Source: Sphingomonadaceae bacterium
GTDB taxonomy: Bacteria; Pseudomonadota; Alphaproteobacteria; Sphingomonadales; Sphingomonadaceae
DNA: 39,070 bases
NCBI GenBank assembly: GCA_025359425.1
Contig: JANYGC010000115.1
Coordinates: forward strand, 1 to 39,070
Reading direction: 5' to 3'
The notes beneath the pieces are model-generated. The model searched no databases. It saw only the letters and a program-made list of their open reading frames with translations, and was not told the origin of the DNA. Of the stretch, positions 9,191 to 17,668 are shown piece by piece. Position 1 is the first letter of the stretch. Each line of letters starts with the position of its first letter. Position numbers and translations under genes: made by a program.

Positions 9191-10249
9191 CTACACGCTA
9201 ACCGCGCCTTGACCCGGCACTAACACCATCTTGAGCGCGCCGGCCTCGCGGGCTTCGAACAACCGGTAGGCTTCGGCCCCTTCGCTCAGCGGCAGGCGGT
9301 GGCTGATGTACTTTTCCGGCTTGAGCCGGCCCGACTGGACCAGCGGGAACAGCACCGGCAATTCTTCGGGAACCGAGCAGGTCCCGGCGCGGAACGTCAG
9401 CCCGGCGGCGAACGCCCGCTCGAGCGGGAACGCATAGCGCTTGGATTGCTGCACCCCGATCACCGAAACCGTCCCGCGCCGCGCCACCAGCCGCAGCGCC
9501 AGATCGACTGTGGCGTCGCTGCCGACCACCTCGATCACGCATTCGACCTTGCGGCCCTGCGTCGCCTCGCGGATCATCTCGAGCGCATCCTGCGGGTGGA
9601 GCACCACCGCCCCGGCCTCGGCCGCCAAGGCCCGCCGTTCCGCAATCGGATCGATCGCATAGACGACGCCTGCGCCCATCACGAAAGCGGCTTCCACGGC
9701 CATCAGCCCGATCGGCCCCAGCCCGATTACTGCGACGCTGCTGCCGGGTTTGATTTCGGCGCGGCGCGCGCCATACCACGCAGTGGCCAGCGCGTCGGTC
9801 ATCATCAGCGCCTGGTCCATCGAAATGCCGTCGGGCACTTTGACGGCGTTCATGTCTGCCGCCGGCACCCGCACCGCCTCGGCCTGTGAGCCTTGCAGAC
9901 CGGCGGAAAGCCCATAGCAAGAGCCCGCGTTGAACTCGCAATTGGCGACATTGCCCGCCAGGCATGAGCGGCACGCCCCGCAGCCGACTGCGGCAGGCAG
10001 CATGACCTTGTCGCCAACTTTTATCCGGCTCATCGCGCTGCCGACCTCGACCACCTCGCCGACAGCCTCATGACCGACGCAGAACCCGACATCCTCGCTG
10101 AACCCATGGCCGTGATAGATGTGCAGGTCCGATCCGCAGATCGAGCAGGCGCTGACCTGGACAATCGCATCGCGAGCCGATTGCGGAGCGGGATCGTCCA
10201 TCGCTTCGTACCGCACATCGCGGGTGCCGTAGTATCTGAGGGCTTTCAT
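9191..10249 (-). CDS. Zinc-dependent medium-chain alcohol dehydrogenase
   Basis: The 352-residue product is an MDR-superfamily dehydrogenase. Catalytic zinc ligands are Cys38 (CSICGSDLH) and His60-Glu61 (GHEAVGEV). The structural zinc lobe is Cys90, Cys93, Cys96 and Cys104. The NAD(P)-binding motif GLGPIG lies near residue 175. The start at 10249 has AGAGGA about 8 bp upstream; a longer frame reaches into a repeat and is rejected. Substrate is unknown; the sequence resembles sorbitol/threonine-dehydrogenase-like enzymes. It shares a strand with the SDR and acyl-CoA dehydrogenase relic but is separated from them by a 118-bp palindromic repeat. Confidence 0.9.
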   Translation of the reverse strand: MKALRYYGTRDVRYEAMDDPAPQSARDAIVQVSACSICGSDLHIYHGHGFSEDVGFCVGHEAVGEVVEVGSAMSRIKVGDKVMLPAAVGCGACRSCLAGNVANCEFNAGSCYGLSAGLQGSQAEAVRVPAADMNAVKVPDGISMDQALMMTDALATAWYGARRAEIKPGSSVAVIGLGPIGLMAVEAAFVMGAGVVYAIDPIAERRALAAEAGAVVLHPQDALEMIREATQGRKVECVIEVVGSDATVDLALRLVARRGTVSVIGVQQSKRYAFPLERAFAAGLTFRAGTCSVPEELPVLFPLVQSGRLKPEKYISHRLPLSEGAEAYRLFEAREAGALKMVLVPGQGAVSV

Positions 10250-10268
10250 GGCTTGTCCTCTTTCAATG

Positions 10269-10386
10269 ATCCTCCCCCACTGGGGGAGGTGGCAGCCCGC
10301 AGGGCTGACGGTGGGGGCATTCGCGCGCCGACTCAGGCCCCCACCGACCCGCCTGCGGCGGGCCACCTCCCCCAAAAGGGGAGGAT
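10269..10386. repeat. Long imperfect palindromic repeat
   Basis: The left half (10269-10318) and right half (10337-10386) are imperfect inverted copies, rich in runs of C and G, starting ATCCTCCCC and ending GGGGAGGAT. The loop is about 18 nt. It fills the gap between the Zn-dehydrogenase gene and the acyl-CoA dehydrogenase relic and resembles dispersed palindromes common in Caulobacterales and Sphingomonadales. It could end minus-strand transcription from the SDR gene. Confidence 0.8.
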
Positions 10387-10399
10387 TTGGGTTACGTCA

Positions 10400-10618
10400 T
10401 CACCGCTCGTTCATCGCGACATAGTCCTTGATCTTCGACTTGCCGAGTTGGCTCATGTGCACCTCGTCCGGCCCGTCGGCGATGCGGACAAACCGGTTGA
10501 GCGTGAACAGGTTCCACAGTCCTTCGGCGCGCGCCTTGTCCTTGAGCCCTTCCATCCCCGGCCATTCCTGCCAGATCTTGGTGTGATCGCTGACCTTGTC
10601 GCTGTGTTCGAAATTCAT
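10400..10618 (-). pseudogene. Acyl-CoA dehydrogenase relic with internal deletion
   Basis: This 72-residue frame joins the beginning of an acyl-CoA dehydrogenase to its end. The first residues MNFEHSDKV and the segment LKDKARAEGLWNLF belong to the N-terminal helical domain. From about residue 39, RIADGPDEVHMSQLGKSKIK belongs to the last helix. Full-length relatives are about 400 residues, so some 300 residues are missing, including the FAD-binding site and catalytic glutamate. The join falls near 10500-10507 and the frame is kept. The N-terminal part also looks shortened, so more than one deletion is possible. It begins 13 bp after the SDR stop, so it was probably the second gene of that operon. 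It cannot be an active dehydrogenase. Confidence 0.75.
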
Positions 10619-10631
10619 CAGCAGGGCCGTT

Positions 10632-11369
10632 TCATAGCGAGAGACCGCCATCGACCACGATCGTGTGGCCGGTGACGTAGGAAGCGAGCGGCGAGGCGAG
10701 GAACAGCGCGGTTCCGGCCATGTCTTGAGGGGTGCCCAGGCGGCCTTCGGGGATGCGCGCCAGCGCCCCCGCCAGCCGGTCGGGGCGGTCGGTGGTAACT
10801 TTGGTGAGCTTGGTCGCGACCAGCCCGGGGGCGAGCCCGTTGACTCTGATCCCTTCGCTCGCCCAGGCCTGCCCGAGCGACTTGACCAGACTGACCGCCC
10901 CGGCTTTCGACGCGGCGTAAGCCGGGTTGCCGATATTCGCTTTGAACCCGGCGACCGAACTGACGATGATTACACTGCCCCGCCGTTCGGCAAGGAGTGC
11001 GCGAAACTTGCCCGCGCAATGCATCAGGCTGTCCAGATTGACGCTCATCACATGGTCCCACCCGGCGCGCTCGAACTCGCCGCGCCCGTAGACCACCACC
11101 CCCTGGCACAGCACCAGCACGTCGAGCCGATCGAACGGCACCGGCGCGGCTTCGATGGCATCGGGATTGCCGACATCGACGCTGGTATAACCCAGCCCGG
11201 TCAGATCGGAGCCTTCGTCGGCGCTGTAGTCGGCCGCATCGGCGCGGGTGCCCCAGACGTGGACCTTAGCCCCGCGGGTCCTGAACGCATGCGCGATGCC
11301 GTTACCGATCCCGCTCGATCCGCCCACCACCAACACGCATTTGCCGGTAAAATCGGTGTCGCTGTGCAT
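10632..11369 (-). CDS. Short-chain dehydrogenase/reductase
   Basis: The 245-residue product is a classical SDR using NAD(P)H to oxidise or reduce a hydroxyl/keto group. The cofactor motif GGSSGIG is at 16-22. The catalytic serine lies in IIVSSVAGF (about 137-138), with Tyr151 and Lys155 in YAASK. The ending GHTIVVDGG is typical. The start at 11369 has GGAGAGG just upstream; the frame extends to 11426 without support. It is divergent from the amidohydrolase gene and followed by the acyl-CoA dehydrogenase relic, suggesting a role in degrading a small carbonyl or acyl compound. Confidence 0.9.
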   Translation of the reverse strand: MHSDTDFTGKCVLVVGGSSGIGNGIAHAFRTRGAKVHVWGTRADAADYSADEGSDLTGLGYTSVDVGNPDAIEAAPVPFDRLDVLVLCQGVVVYGRGEFERAGWDHVMSVNLDSLMHCAGKFRALLAERRGSVIIVSSVAGFKANIGNPAYAASKAGAVSLVKSLGQAWASEGIRVNGLAPGLVATKLTKVTTDRPDRLAGALARIPEGRLGTPQDMAGTALFLASPLASYVTGHTIVVDGGLSL

Positions 11370-11385
11370 CGGCCTCTCCACTTTT

Positions 11386-11401
11386 TTAATCGAACGGTTA
11401 A
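11386..11401. promoter_or_regulatory. Palindromic operator candidate in divergent promoter
   Basis: TTAATCGAACGGTTAA is an inverted repeat (6 of 8 positions symmetric) lying 17 bp before the SDR start and about 73 bp before the amidohydrolase start. Its form is like operators of TetR-family repressors. No regulator gene is seen nearby, so this is tentative. Confidence 0.35.
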
Positions 11402-11473
11402 TGCGGAGCCGATCAGCACTTGTCAAACGCCGAGGCGATCATAAGCTGCTGCCAAAATGTGGAGAGAACCGAC

Positions 11474-12514
11474 ATGACCGAAGCGATCCTCGAACCTGAC
11501 CTGCCGATCATCGACCCGCATCACCACCTGTGGGACCTGCGCCCGCTGATGGCGGCCTTCCCCGAACCACGCCACCCGTTCATCGCCAGCATCGCGCTCT
11601 CACCCTATTACACCTTCGACGAAATCCAGGCCGAGATCGGCTGCGGCCACAACGTGGTCGGCACGGTCTTCATGGAATGCGGTGCGTTTTACAACGGGAG
11701 CGCAGCGGATGAGCTGAAGAGCGTGGGCGAAGTCGAATTCGTCAACGGCGTCGCCGCGCAAAGTGCCAGCGGGCTCTATGGCCCGGCGCGGCTCTGCGAA
11801 GCGATCATCGGGCACGCTGACCTCAGCCGCGGTGATGCGGCGCGGCCGGTGCTTGAGGCGCTGATGGCCGCCAGCCCGCGGTTCAGGGGCATTCGCCATG
11901 CCGCAGCCTGGGATGCCGATGCAGACGTACTCGGTCCGCCGTTCCACGCGCAGCCCGGGCTCTATCTCGACGCCAGGTTCCGCGAAGGCTTCAAGCATCT
12001 GGGCGAGCTCGGGCTGACTTTCGATGCCTGGCTGCTCGAACCGCAACTGGGCGATGTGCTCTCGCTCGCCCGCGCCTTCCCCGATCAGCCGATCGTCCTC
12101 GATCACTGCGGTACGCCCTTGGGCATGGCCAGCTATCACGGCAAACTGCCCGAACGGTTCGACGTCTGGCGCGCGATGATCAAGCAACTGGGCGCGTGCC
12201 CGAATGTCTCGGTCAAGCTTGGTGGATTGGCAATGTCGTTCGCGGGGATGCCCGATCACGGCCCCGCCGCCGGACTGTCGTCCGAAGTGCTCGCCGCGAT
12301 GTGGCGCCCTTATATCGAGACCTGCATCGAGGCGTTCGGCCCTGAGCGCGGGATGTTCGAGAGCAATTACCCGGTCGACAAATGGGGCGCGAGCTACGCG
12401 GTGCTGTGGAACGCCTTCAAGCACCTCACCCGCAGCGCCTCGGCCGAAGACAAAGCCGCGCTTTATGCCGGCAATGCCGCGCGGTTCTATGGCATCGAAC
12501 ACCTGCTTAGCTGA
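11474..12514 (+). CDS. Amidohydrolase 2 family metal-dependent hydrolase
   Basis: The 346-residue product belongs to the Amidohydro_2 (PF04909) TIM-barrel hydrolases/decarboxylases. The N-terminal metal motif is HHH at 16-18 (IIDPHHHLWD). IVLDHCG and ESNYPVDKWG supply the later histidine and aspartate region typical of lactone and 2-pyrone-4,6-dicarboxylate hydrolase relatives. The start at 11474 has GGAGAG 8 bp upstream. Its TGA overlaps the ATG of the next gene (TGATG at 12512-12516), so the hydrolase and Fe-dehydrogenase are co-translated. Substrate is not deducible; lactone or carboxylic-acid ring opening is plausible. Confidence 0.88.
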   Translation: MTEAILEPDLPIIDPHHHLWDLRPLMAAFPEPRHPFIASIALSPYYTFDEIQAEIGCGHNVVGTVFMECGAFYNGSAADELKSVGEVEFVNGVAAQSASGLYGPARLCEAIIGHADLSRGDAARPVLEALMAASPRFRGIRHAAAWDADADVLGPPFHAQPGLYLDARFREGFKHLGELGLTFDAWLLEPQLGDVLSLARAFPDQPIVLDHCGTPLGMASYHGKLPERFDVWRAMIKQLGACPNVSVKLGGLAMSFAGMPDHGPAAGLSSEVLAAMWRPYIETCIEAFGPERGMFESNYPVDKWGASYAVLWNAFKHLTRSASAEDKAALYAGNAARFYGIEHLLS

Positions 12515-13665
12515 TGGCCGCGATCCACCTGCCGCGCACGATCCGCATTGGCGGCGGGGTGCTGGACGAACTGCCCGAGGTGCTGGCGGCGGCGGGGCTA
12601 TCGCGTCCGCTGATCGTCACCGATGCGTGGATGCAAAGCTCGGGCTTGCTCGCGCGGGTGGAGGCCTTGCTCGGCGGTGCCGGGATTGCCGCCCGTGCGT
12701 TCACCGGGGTGGTCCCCGATCCGACCGTCACCTCGATCGACGCGGGCTGCGCGGTTTTAGCCGAAGGTGAGCACGATTGCGTGATCGGGCTCGGCGGGGG
12801 CAGTCCGATCGACAGCGCCAAGATGATTGCGGTCAGGCGGGATCGGACCATTCCCGAACTCAAGGCACCGCATCAGGAGGACAGCCCCGGCCTGCCGATC
12901 ATTGCGATCCCGACGACTGCCGGGACCGGCTCGGAAGCCACGCGCTTTACCGTCATCACCGATGCCGAGACCGACGAGAAGATGCTCTGCGCGGGGCTCG
13001 CCTACCTGCCGCTGATCGCGCTGGTCGATTACGAACTGACGCTGAGCAAACCACCGCGGCTTACGGCCGACACCGGGATCGACAGCCTGGTCCACGCGGT
13101 CGAGGCCTATGTCTCCAAGCGCGCCAATCCGTTTGCCGACAGCATGGCCTTGTCGGCGATGCGGTTGATCTGGCCCAACCTGCCGCGAGCCTGCGCCGAC
13201 CCGCAAGACCGCTCCGCGCGCGCGGCATTGATGCTCGGCGCGTTGCAGGCCGGGATTGCCTTTTCGAACAGCTCGGTGGCCTTGGTCCATGGGATGAGCC
13301 GGCCGATCGGGGCCCATTTCCACGTCTCGCACGGACTGTCGAACGCGATGCTGATGCCGGCCATCACCCAGTGGTCGGCACCTGCAGCCCTGCCCCGCTA
13401 CGCGCAATGCGCGCGGGCGATGGGTCTGGCTGATGACAGCGAAGCCGATCAGTCGGCAGTCGGCGCGCTGGTGGAGGCCTTGCACCGGATCAACGCCGAC
13501 CTAGCAGTGCCCTCGCCCCGCGCCTACGGCATCGAGCGCGAACGGTGGGAGGCGCTGATCCCGCTGATGGCGCAGCAGGCGCTGGGTTCTGGCTCGCCCG
13601 CCAACAACCCACGCCTCGCCGAAGCGGGCGAGATCGAGGCGCTGTACCGGCAAGTCTGGCACTAG
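12514..13665 (+). CDS. Iron-containing alcohol dehydrogenase
   Basis: The 383-residue product is a group III (iron-dependent) dehydrogenase, related to maleylacetate reductases and 1,3-propanediol-type dehydrogenases. The cofactor motif GGGSPIDSAK is at 94-103. The PTTAGTGSE signature is at 133-141. The metal ligands Asp190, His194, His259 and His273 are all present. It overlaps the amidohydrolase stop, so it is the second gene of that operon. A maleylacetate-reductase role would fit ring-cleavage catabolism, but family membership alone does not decide the substrate. Confidence 0.92.
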   Translation: MAAIHLPRTIRIGGGVLDELPEVLAAAGLSRPLIVTDAWMQSSGLLARVEALLGGAGIAARAFTGVVPDPTVTSIDAGCAVLAEGEHDCVIGLGGGSPIDSAKMIAVRRDRTIPELKAPHQEDSPGLPIIAIPTTAGTGSEATRFTVITDAETDEKMLCAGLAYLPLIALVDYELTLSKPPRLTADTGIDSLVHAVEAYVSKRANPFADSMALSAMRLIWPNLPRACADPQDRSARAALMLGALQAGIAFSNSSVALVHGMSRPIGAHFHVSHGLSNAMLMPAITQWSAPAALPRYAQCARAMGLADDSEADQSAVGALVEALHRINADLAVPSPRAYGIERERWEALIPLMAQQALGSGSPANNPRLAEAGEIEALYRQVWH

Positions 13666-13681
13666 CCCCGCGAACATGACA

Positions 13682-13706
13682 GGAACGTAACTTTACATTC
13701 CCCGTG
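13682..13706 (+). promoter_or_regulatory. Candidate EcfG-type stress promoter for the polysaccharide gene
   Basis: GGAAC (13682-13686) and CGTG (13703-13706) are 16 bp apart, one base off the GGAAC-N16-CGTT consensus of the alphaproteobacterial general stress sigma factor, and sit 24 bp upstream of the ATG. Confidence 0.3.
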
Positions 13707-13730
13707 CAGGCTGGTGTTGGTCCGATATAA

Positions 13731-16700
13731 ATGACCTCTCCGATCTTCTTTGACAGCACGGGTCGTCGTCGCCGGCTGGTCGGGCGCGTGGCCTTCGGGT
13801 TGCTGTTGCTCATTGTGGTCGCGGCCATCGGGTTTGCCGCGACGCTGGTCGAAGTCCCGTCAGCCGCAGCTTTGGCCTTTGACCGCGAGCGTGAACAGCC
13901 GCTGCCGTTCCTCACCCACATCGCCCGCATCCGCCACAAGTTGCCCCGGCTTACCCCCGCCAATACCGGCAACCTGCCACAGCGGATTGGGTTCTACGTG
14001 CCGTGGGATGAGGAAAGCAGTACCTCGCTCCACGACCATTGGAACGACCTTGATGCGGTGGTTGCTGCCGACGCCCTGATCGACACCGCGCACAATTCTG
14101 TGGCGATCGACCCCGACGTGAGATTGCACCGCCAGCTTGGCATTTCGCTGCACCGCCCAGCGATGCTGCTGATGGTCCAGAACATCGAAAACGACCAGTT
14201 CTCCGGTGCCGGAATGGCTGCCTTATTGGCCAGCCCGGCGCGCGCCGATGCGCTGGCAACCACTGTCATCGCGCAGGCCCGGCATGGCGGCTGGAACGGT
14301 GCGGTCTTCGATATCGAGAACTTGCCCGCCGCGAGCGTGCCCCAATATCTGGCGATGCTGGCGCGCAACCACCACCGTTTTGCCGAGGCCGGTCTGCGGC
14401 TTGGACTGACTGCACCAGCGGCCGACCCGGACTGGGACCTCTCCCGGTTCGCCGCAGCCGCCGATACCGTGTTCCTGATGGACTACGACCAGCACTGGCA
14501 AGGCGGTGAGGCCGGGCCGATTGCCGCCAACGCCTGGTTTGCCGATCGCCTCGCCAATGCGCGCGCCAAGATTCCGGCAAGCAAGCTGGTCATCGCGGTG
14601 GGCAGCTATGGCTACGATTGGCATGACGGCAAGGCGGATTCGCTGACCATCGACGAAGCCTGGCTCGCCGCGCACGATAGCGACGCGGTGCCGCAGTTCG
14701 ATCCCGAAAGCGGCAACACCGGATTCGCCTACGAAGAAGACGGGATAAAGCACACGGTGTGGATGCTCGATGCGGCGGCGAGCTGGAACCAGTTGGCACA
14801 GCTGCGCGGTGTCGCCGGGGTGGCGCTGTGGCGGCTCGGCAGCGAAGACCCCGGCTTCTGGGAAGCGCTTTCGGCAAGCCGTGCCGGTCGCCTGCCCGAT
14901 CTGGCGACGATTGCCCCGGCCGCAGGCGCAGACGTGGCTGGCAATGGCGAAGTGTTGCGGATCGCAGCAAGCCCAACGAGCGGCACCCGGCAGATCGGTT
15001 ATTCCGGCCGATTGATCACCGCAGAAACGTACACCAAATTACCGATGCCGTTCGAGATCGAGCGTTCGGGCGCACAAAACAGCCGTAATATCGTGCTGAC
15101 CTTCGACGACGGCCCCGATCCCGATGTCACCCCCCGCATCCTCGACATCCTTGAAGCCAAGCATGCCCCCGCCGCCTTCTTTATCATCGGCGAGAACGGA
15201 TTGGAGCATCCCGGCATTCTGCGCCGCATCGCCGCCGACGGGTTCGAGATCGGCAACCACAGTTACACTCATCCTAACCTTGCGCAGGTCACCCCTTTTG
15301 GCACCGAGCTTGAGCTCAACGCCACGCAGCGCCTGATCGAGGCTTATACCGGGCGCTCGACCCGGCTATTCCGCGCGCCTTACTTCGGTGATGCTGAGCC
15401 GACCACGTCGGACGAATTGGTACCGGCAGCGATCGCCCAGCGGCTGGGCTATACGATCGTCGGGCTGCACGTCGATCCGGGCGATTGGCGGCGGCCCGGA
15501 GCGCAGGCGATTGTCGATGCGACGCTGGCACAAATCCACGGGGCCACTGCCGAATTCAGCGCCAACATTGTTTTGCTCCACGACGGCGGCGGTGACCGCG
15601 AACAGACCATCGCCGCACTGCCGCAAATCATCGACCGACTCCGCGCCAAGGGCTATCATCTGGTCTCGCTCGCCCAGCTGCTCAGCACCCGGCACGATAC
15701 GCTGATGCCCCACGTCGCGCGCGGCGACCGGGTGGCGGTGGCAGCGGACGTCGGCATCTTCGCTGCATTGGCCGGGATCGGCTACACCATCCGCTGGTTG
15801 TTCTTCTTTGTGATCGCGCTGGGTATCGCCCGCGCGGTGGTGATGACCGTGTTGGCGCTGCTCGACCGCACCTCGCGTGCGCCGGACGGCAGCGAACATT
15901 ATCAGCCAACCGTTTCGGTGATCGTCCCGGCTTACAACGAAGAACGGGTCATTATCGGCTCGCTCGAACGCGTGTTGGAGAGCACTTATCCTGCGTTGCA
16001 GGTAATCGTCGCCGACGACGGCTCGAAAGACGCGACCAGCGAACTGGTGCGGAAGCACTTTGGCAGCGATCCTCGGGTCACCCTGCTGACCATGGCCAAC
16101 GGCGGCAAGGCCAGCGCGCTTAATCGCGCACTCCTCCAGGCGCGCGGCGAGATCATCATCGCGCTCGATGCCGATACGCAGTTCCTCGAAGACACCATTC
16201 CCAAACTGGTACGCTGGTTCGTCGATCCGTTGATCGGGGCGGTGGCGGGCAATGCCCGGGTCGGCAACCGGATCAACCTAGTGACCCGCTGGCAGGCAAT
16301 CGAATACGTCACCGCGCAGAACGTCGAACGCCGCGCGCTCGATGCCTTGCGCGCGATCACCGTGGTCCCGGGCGCGGTCGGCGCATGGCGGCGCGAGGCG
16401 CTCGATGCGGTCGGCGGCTATCCCGAGGATACCCTCGCCGAGGACCAGGACCTGACCATCGCCATCCAGCGCCAGGGCTGGCGCGTGGCTTACGATGTCG
16501 AAGCAGTGGCTTTGACCGAGGCGCCCGAGACGTTCGCCGCGCTGGGCAAGCAGCGTTACCGCTGGTCGTTCGGCACGTTGCAATGCCTGTGGAAGCACCG
16601 TGCGGTGCTGGGCAGCGGAACCCCGCGCGGCCTCGCCTGGTTCGGGATGCCGCAGGCGTGGCTGTTCCAGATCGTGTTCGCGGCAATCTCGCCGATGATC

Positions 16701-17027
16701 GACCTCGCGCTGGTGATCTCGATCGTCGGCACCGTCCTGCGGGTCCGGCAACATGGCTGGGACCAGACTCAGAGCGACGTGCTGCGGATGGGCATCTACT
16801 GGAGCGCGTTTGTTTCGATCGACCTGCTCGCCGGGTGGATCGCTTACCGGCTCGAGCCCACCCGGCAGCGTTTCCCCGCGCTGCTGATGCTGGCGCAGCG
16901 GTTCGTCTATCGCCAGCTGATGTACGGGGTGGTGATCCGTTCGATCGTCTCGGCGCTGCGCGGGAAGATGGTCGGCTGGGGCAAGCTGGAACGCAGCGGC
17001 AGCGTCTCGATGACCGGCCCGGGCTAA
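13731..17027 (+). CDS. GH18-like / NodB deacetylase / GT2 synthase fusion protein
   Basis: This 1098-residue membrane protein combines three carbohydrate-active domains. After an N-terminal helix (about 16-38) comes a GH18-like domain (about 80-400) with a reduced catalytic motif FDIE near 192-196. A NodB-type polysaccharide deacetylase (about 445-645) has all usual motifs: TFDDGPD at 457-463, HSYTH, RAPYFGD, DPGDWRRP and LLHDGG. Two helices (about 670-710) lead into a processive GT2 domain with DDGS near 761, DAD near 813, EDQDL near 904 and QRYRW near 941. Three or so C-terminal helices follow. The set of activities resembles PgaC (GT2) plus PgaB (deacetylase and hydrolase), i.e. synthesis, deacetylation and trimming of an N-acetylglucosamine-type polymer, on one chain. 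The polymer is inference. There is no good ribosome site at the ATG. Confidence 0.9.
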   Translation: MTSPIFFDSTGRRRRLVGRVAFGLLLLIVVAAIGFAATLVEVPSAAALAFDREREQPLPFLTHIARIRHKLPRLTPANTGNLPQRIGFYVPWDEESSTSLHDHWNDLDAVVAADALIDTAHNSVAIDPDVRLHRQLGISLHRPAMLLMVQNIENDQFSGAGMAALLASPARADALATTVIAQARHGGWNGAVFDIENLPAASVPQYLAMLARNHHRFAEAGLRLGLTAPAADPDWDLSRFAAAADTVFLMDYDQHWQGGEAGPIAANAWFADRLANARAKIPASKLVIAVGSYGYDWHDGKADSLTIDEAWLAAHDSDAVPQFDPESGNTGFAYEEDGIKHTVWMLDAAASWNQLAQLRGVAGVALWRLGSEDPGFWEALSASRAGRLPDLATIAPAAGADVAGNGEVLRIAASPTSGTRQIGYSGRLITAETYTKLPMPFEIERSGAQNSRNIVLTFDDGPDPDVTPRILDILEAKHAPAAFFIIGENGLEHPGILRRIAADGFEIGNHSYTHPNLAQVTPFGTELELNATQRLIEAYTGRSTRLFRAPYFGDAEPTTSDELVPAAIAQRLGYTIVGLHVDPGDWRRPGAQAIVDATLAQIHGATAEFSANIVLLHDGGGDREQTIAALPQIIDRLRAKGYHLVSLAQLLSTRHDTLMPHVARGDRVAVAADVGIFAALAGIGYTIRWLFFFVIALGIARAVVMTVLALLDRTSRAPDGSEHYQPTVSVIVPAYNEERVIIGSLERVLESTYPALQVIVADDGSKDATSELVRKHFGSDPRVTLLTMANGGKASALNRALLQARGEIIIALDADTQFLEDTIPKLVRWFVDPLIGAVAGNARVGNRINLVTRWQAIEYVTAQNVERRALDALRAITVVPGAVGAWRREALDAVGGYPEDTLAEDQDLTIAIQRQGWRVAYDVEAVALTEAPETFAALGKQRYRWSFGTLQCLWKHRAVLGSGTPRGLAWFGMPQAWLFQIVFAAISPMIDLALVISIVGTVLRVRQHGWDQTQSDVLRMGIYWSAFVSIDLLAGWIAYRLEPTRQRFPALLMLAQRFVYRQLMYGVVIRSIVSALRGKMVGWGKLERSGSVSMTGPG

Positions 17028-17566
17028 ACCGGCAAGAGTGGCTCGTGCACCAGCGGGAGCGACTGCATTTCGATGCCGTCGCCCACTGCAACCGTGCCGC
17101 CGGTGATGACAACCGCCATCACTCCGGCCTTGCGGATCAGTTCACCGTTAGCAGTCTTGCCGAGCGTCGCCGCCATCAGCCCGGGCGCAAACCCGTTGAG
17201 CTGATGGCACGGGTTGCGCAGCCCGGTAATCTCGATCACCGCCACGCGCCCGAGCAGCAGCCGCGTACCTGCTGACAGGCCGAGCAGATCGATGCCCTGC
17301 GTCGTGATGTTCTCGCCCATTTCACCGGGCGCGAGATTGAAGCCCTTGGCCGCCAGTTCATCGAACAGTTCGGCGTGGATCAGGTGAACCTGGCGCAGGT
17401 TTGGTGCCGCCGGGTCCTTCGCCACGCGCGCGAGGTGTTGGACGGTGCGGCCCGCGTGCGCATCGCCCGCAACCCCCAGCCCGGCGACCAGTTCGAGCGA
17501 AGTCTGCGCAATCTTCGAGAATCGGTGCTGCGCGTCGCTGGCCAGGGCAATAATCGTGGGCTGCAT
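17024..17566 (-). CDS. MOSC domain protein
   Basis: The 180-residue product is a stand-alone MOSC domain, related to the C-terminal domain of molybdenum-cofactor sulfurase and to YiiM/YuaD. Its marks are GEMGENITTQGIDL (81-94) and the conserved cysteine Cys120 in RNPCHQLNGF. MOSC proteins bind sulfur or molybdenum cofactor and help in reactions such as N-hydroxylated substrate reduction or sulfur transfer. Its stop codon overlaps that of the convergent polysaccharide gene (17024-17027). It is divergent from the nitronate monooxygenase gene. Confidence 0.88.
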   Translation of the reverse strand: MQPTIIALASDAQHRFSKIAQTSLELVAGLGVAGDAHAGRTVQHLARVAKDPAAPNLRQVHLIHAELFDELAAKGFNLAPGEMGENITTQGIDLLGLSAGTRLLLGRVAVIEITGLRNPCHQLNGFAPGLMAATLGKTANGELIRKAGVMAVVITGGTVAVGDGIEMQSLPLVHEPLLPV

Positions 17567-17605
17567 CGCTGGACGTTACGGAATGGCAGGTTCCCGGGCA
17601 AGCCC

Positions 17606-17634
17606 TCGACAGCGGCGGATCGGTCCCATAGGAA
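17606..17634 (+). promoter_or_regulatory. Candidate sigma-70 promoter of nitronate monooxygenase gene
   Basis: TCGACA (17606-17611) and TAGGAA (17629-17634) are separated by 17 bp, and lie 35 bp upstream of the start codon. Confidence 0.35.
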
Positions 17635-17668
17635 AACCTTTCACGTGCCTGAGGGGAAAACAACAACC

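Noticed and set aside
17375..17668. Upstream extension of the nitronate monooxygenase frame
   Set aside because: It overlaps the divergent MOSC gene and lacks the family N-terminus, which starts at 17669.
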